From an uncultured Magnetococcales bacterium (GTDB taxonomy: Bacteria; Pseudomonadota; Magnetococcia; Magnetococcales; Magnetaquicoccaceae): a stretch of 8,456 bases of DNA. This document shows, in pieces, positions 6,574-8,456 of this stretch. The notes beneath the pieces were generated by a model, which saw nothing but the letters and a program-made list of their open reading frames with translations, ran no database searches and was not told the origin of the DNA. A program made the translations under genes and the position numbers. Location: the NCBI GenBank assembly GCA_903913345.1, contig CAIWLA010000381.1, forward strand, positions 1 to 8,456. The letters run 5' to 3'. Position 1 is the first letter of the stretch. The number at the start of each line of letters is the position of its first letter.

Positions 6574-7449
6574 ATGTCCGCCAACGAAACAGACGAAGAG
6601 CGCGACCGCGCGTGGCAATGGGATCCCGACATGCGGGACATGCCCAGGGAGGTGCGCAATGTGATCTCTCCGGTCCATTTGACGGGGGAGAACAGCTTGC
6701 AGTTTCGCTGTTATCCGGGCATTTCCTGTTTCAATCACTGTTGCAGTCGGATTGAAATTTTATTGACCCCCTATGATTTGTTGCGTTTGCGTCGGCGGCT
6801 TTCTTTGACTGCCGAGGAATTTCTCTATCAATATGCCACCCCCTATACCCTGAGCAAGGGGCAGTTGCCGGTGGCGATGATGCGGATGGACGAAGAGACG
6901 GGCCAGTGTCCCTTTGTCACCCCGGAGGGCTGTTCCGTCTACAGTGATCGTCCGGTGACCTGTCGTTATTATCCCCTGGGTTTGGCCTTGTTGCATCGGC
7001 AGCAGACGGCCGGGCATGAGGCCTTCTATTTTCTCGTCAAGGAGGCCTATTGTCAGGGCCATCAGGAGGCGAAACAGTGGCGGGTGGACGACTGGCGGCA
7101 GGATCAGGGGTCGGATGGTTATGATGAGCACAACCGGAAGTGGATGGAGTTGATCATCCAGCGGCGGTCGGCGGGGGATGCCACCAGTACCTCGCTGCCG
7201 GTCTCCGAATTTTTTTACATGGCCAGCACCAATCCGGAAAAATTTCGTCAGTTTGTCTTTGGTTCCAGCTTTCTGAAGCGGTATCAGGTGGATGAGGAGA
7301 CGGCCGCGCGCATTCTCACGGACGACGAGGCGATGACGGAATTTGCCCTCTCCTGGTTGAAAAGCGTCCTGTTCGGGGATTCGGATGTGAAGGTCAGACC
7401 GGAGGCGGTGGCGGCGTTGAAGGGGGGGAAGGGTCGTTCGGAATCATGA
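6574..7449 (+). CDS. YkgJ-type cysteine-cluster protein (putative zinc/iron-chelating domain), with long C-terminal extension
   Basis: This 291-residue protein carries the CxxxCC signature of the YkgJ/UPF0153 family (putative zinc or iron-chelating domain): CYPGISCFNHCC (46-57), then LLTPYDLLRLRRRLSLTAEE (63-82), QCPFVTPEGC (111-120), YSDRPVTCRYYPL (123-135) and C160. The eight cysteines (46, 52, 56, 57, 112, 120, 130, 160) could hold a metal or Fe-S centre. Biochemical function is not established for the family. The first 40 residues are charged and rich in Asp/Glu/Arg. After the cysteine domain about 130 residues follow (SLPVSEFFYMAS..., then an acidic part and a basic GGKGRSES tail), longer than the compact family members. 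No signal peptide or membrane helix is visible, so it is probably cytoplasmic. A GAGGAT ribosome site precedes the ATG. It lies only 35 bp after the aprA terminator, so it needs its own promoter overlapping that region or readthrough. Confidence 0.85.
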   Translation: MSANETDEERDRAWQWDPDMRDMPREVRNVISPVHLTGENSLQFRCYPGISCFNHCCSRIEILLTPYDLLRLRRRLSLTAEEFLYQYATPYTLSKGQLPVAMMRMDEETGQCPFVTPEGCSVYSDRPVTCRYYPLGLALLHRQQTAGHEAFYFLVKEAYCQGHQEAKQWRVDDWRQDQGSDGYDEHNRKWMELIIQRRSAGDATSTSLPVSEFFYMASTNPEKFRQFVFGSSFLKRYQVDEETAARILTDDEAMTEFALSWLKSVLFGDSDVKVRPEAVAALKGGKGRSES

Positions 7450-7763
7450 CCAGGCCGACACCAGCGGAGAAGGATGCGTTTTTCGCTTCCTGGTTTTGTG
7501 CCTGGGATGGTTTGTTTCCCATGAGATCTCCTGCTGCAAAAACACCGGCACCACCGCCACCACAGCCATGTGGTCACGATTCGAGGAGAGAGTTACCGCT
7601 TGCGGGAGAAACGGCGTTCCGGCCTGCTGAAAACCGGGACATTGGCAACCAACCATCAACCAGCATGACCGGAGGGGGGGTCAATTCTTCGTGTCGCTTG
7701 ACACTTGTCCTGCGTCATGGGTTCACGGGGTTGCCCACCACCTTGAGAACCTGGATTTCATGA
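7446..7763 (+). CDS. Doubtful 105-codon ORF overlapping the ykgJ-type gene stop
   Basis: The ATG at 7446 overlaps the TGA of the preceding gene in an ATGA arrangement, and a purine-rich stretch lies about 12 bases upstream, so translational coupling would be possible. The predicted residues (MTRPTPAEKDAFFASWFCAW, later APPPPQP and many Ser/Arg/Pro) match no family I recognise. Codon use is mixed and unlike the neighbouring genes, with rare codons such as AGA, AGG and TTA. The last 49 bp run antisense into the 3' end of the lipoprotein gene on the other strand. The first 25 residues look more protein-like than the rest, so a short or decayed gene is also possible. If it is not a gene, 7450-7714 is 265 bp of non-coding DNA between convergent genes. 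In that stretch I see only a weak inverted repeat at 7691-7704 (GTGTC-GCTT-GACAC) without a T-run, and no proper terminator. Confidence 0.22.
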   Translation: MTRPTPAEKDAFFASWFCAWDGLFPMRSPAAKTPAPPPPQPCGHDSRRELPLAGETAFRPAENRDIGNQPSTSMTGGGVNSSCRLTLVLRHGFTGLPTTLRTWIS

Positions 7764-8374
7764 GCCGGAAGCCCTGGAGCGGTATGTTGAATGCTTTTCC
7801 AAATAAAACCGCTGGATACATCAACCCAGTAATGGTCGGTAAACGTCCATTTTTTGTCTGAAGTGCGCTGCTCACTCGTCAAATGGAGGGTATCAAACTT
7901 TTTTCCGACAATCTCTATGGTTTCCTGGCCCATTACAACAAATTCGGCATGGACGGTAATGCCGTAATGCTTTGTAAAATCAATAATATATGAAAAATTC
8001 CCCTCTTCCCATAACCGGGTCTTTTTCCTGAACAAATCGCCGTTCAGGGGCACGGTGTTGACTCTATCGACACCAAAGCCGATCGTCTTGACCACCAAAC
8101 CATTCCGGGTGACAAGTACGGTTTTGTCACTGGAGTACCAGTACCAATCTTCTCCACGGACATCGCCCAGAATAAGCGTACCACAGGCATCACCAATTTT
8201 GACAAATAATTGGCTGTATGGTAGGGTGTCGATTTGGTCTCTGGTGGGAGACAAATCGCACTTTTTTGTCTCCGCACGATAGGCCAACTGCAGAGTCTTG
8301 ACGGTTTCGCACCCGGCGAGCAGACCGCCCAGACCAAAAACCACCAAAATGACGCGATGCAGATAAGGAGACAT
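7715..8374 (-). CDS. YjbF/GfcB-family outer-membrane lipoprotein
   Basis: The protein has 219 residues from the ATG at 8374. It opens with a lipoprotein signal peptide: a basic start (MSPYLHR), a hydrophobic core (VILVVFGLGGLLAGC) and the lipobox LAGC with C22 as the lipidated residue; E23 after the cysteine suggests outer-membrane sorting. The mature part is beta-rich. It contains a TVLVTRNGLVVKTIGFGVDR block (85-104) followed later by the alternating strands TIEIVGKKFDTLHLTSEQR and WTFTDHYWVDVSSGFIWKS. This agrees with the YjbF/GfcB family, linked to group 4 capsule and exopolysaccharide loci. The frame is open 26 residues further up, but only this start gives a proper signal peptide; no Shine-Dalgarno sequence is visible before it. 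The gene is AT-richer than its neighbours (two 60-bp samples at 7801 and 7981 count 40% and 38% GC, versus 57% for one at 6241 in aprA), a possible sign of transfer. The related yjbG/yjbH genes would lie outside the window, if present. Confidence 0.78.
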   Translation of the reverse strand: MSPYLHRVILVVFGLGGLLAGCETVKTLQLAYRAETKKCDLSPTRDQIDTLPYSQLFVKIGDACGTLILGDVRGEDWYWYSSDKTVLVTRNGLVVKTIGFGVDRVNTVPLNGDLFRKKTRLWEEGNFSYIIDFTKHYGITVHAEFVVMGQETIEIVGKKFDTLHLTSEQRTSDKKWTFTDHYWVDVSSGFIWKSIQHTAPGLPAHEIQVLKVVGNPVNP

Positions 8375-8456
8375 GATTGATGTGGGGCTTCTCGTGGCTA
8401 GTGATCCGTTTACCGTTGTTGAACCATATCCCGTGTCGTGCCATCTTTGCAAGCAT
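8375..8456 (-). other. Upstream region of the lipoprotein gene, possibly the end of another gene
   Basis: On the minus strand this 82-bp edge segment precedes the lipoprotein start. One frame is open from the edge and ends in TAA at 8412-8410 with the residues ACKDGTTRDMVQQR, which could be the tail of an upstream cotranscribed gene. YjbF/GfcB genes often follow a small secreted protein gene (yjbE/gfcA type), but 14 residues are too few to identify anything. No clear promoter is visible. Confidence 0.2.

Noticed and set aside
4550..6574. A 674-codon open frame antisense to the whole of aprA (and similar long antisense frames opposite sat, 2757-3989, and hisF, 984-1904).
   Set aside because: All three are codon-aligned with the sense gene, so they stay open simply because the sense genes avoid TTA, CTA and TCA codons. 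Their predicted products show no family motifs, while the sense frames carry complete, highly conserved enzymes.
7444..7659. A 71-codon minus-strand ORF between the YkgJ-type and lipoprotein genes.
   Set aside because: It has no Shine-Dalgarno sequence, no recognisable domain, and overlaps the end of the YkgJ-type gene.
7691..7704. Inverted repeat GTGTC-GCTT-GACAC as a terminator for the convergent genes.
   Set aside because: The stem is only 5 bp and neither side has a T-run.
8190..8456. An 88-codon minus-strand ORF across the start of the lipoprotein gene.
   Set aside because: It is out of frame with the lipoprotein gene, has no motif or ribosome site, and covers the well-supported signal peptide region.

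Overview
The window looks like a piece of a proteobacterial chromosome of moderately high GC. It carries the cytoplasmic APS-reductase branch of dissimilatory sulfur metabolism (sat-aprB-aprA) next to ordinary housekeeping genes. The AprA lacks some segments I remember from Desulfovibrio AprA, and it sits beside his genes, a DUF1640-type coiled-coil membrane protein and a YjbF/GfcB-type lipoprotein. This fits a sulfur-oxidising proteobacterium, for example a Magnetococcales-like lineage, better than a classical sulfate reducer. The assignment is an inference: no rRNA or other marker gene is present, and no magnetosome genes are visible.

Layout. Positions 1-1856 are read leftwards: hisF, hisI and hisE (the last two overlap by 4 bp), then a gene for a small DUF1640-type protein cut by the window edge. 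A 227-bp divergent intergenic region separates hisF from the rightward genes. Rightwards come rdgB (nucleotide-pool sanitation), sat (ATP sulfurylase), a GC-rich hairpin, aprB and aprA (APS reductase), a very clear Rho-independent terminator, and a cysteine-cluster protein of the YkgJ type. After the YkgJ-type gene there is a weakly supported 105-codon ORF. It runs into the 3' end of a leftward, AT-richer lipoprotein gene of the YjbF/GfcB type that occupies most of the last 750 bp.

How the genes work together. Sat and AprBA interconvert sulfate + ATP, APS and sulfite + AMP. In the oxidative direction they turn sulfite into sulfate and yield ATP by substrate-level phosphorylation. The membrane or soluble electron partner of AprBA (AprM, QmoABC or Hdr-type subunits) is not encoded here. 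HisI, HisE and HisF catalyse three steps of histidine biosynthesis (phosphoribosyl-ATP pyrophosphohydrolase, phosphoribosyl-AMP cyclohydrolase, IGP synthase cyclase subunit). RdgB removes ITP/XTP/dITP. The YjbF-type lipoprotein probably belongs to an exopolysaccharide function encoded beyond the right edge.

I found no CRISPR array, insertion sequence, tRNA/rRNA, integrase or defence system. The window is mostly well-known metabolism; the points worth a second look are the isolated sat-aprBA operon with its internal hairpin, the extended YkgJ-type protein just behind the terminator, and the right-hand end with its unusual composition.
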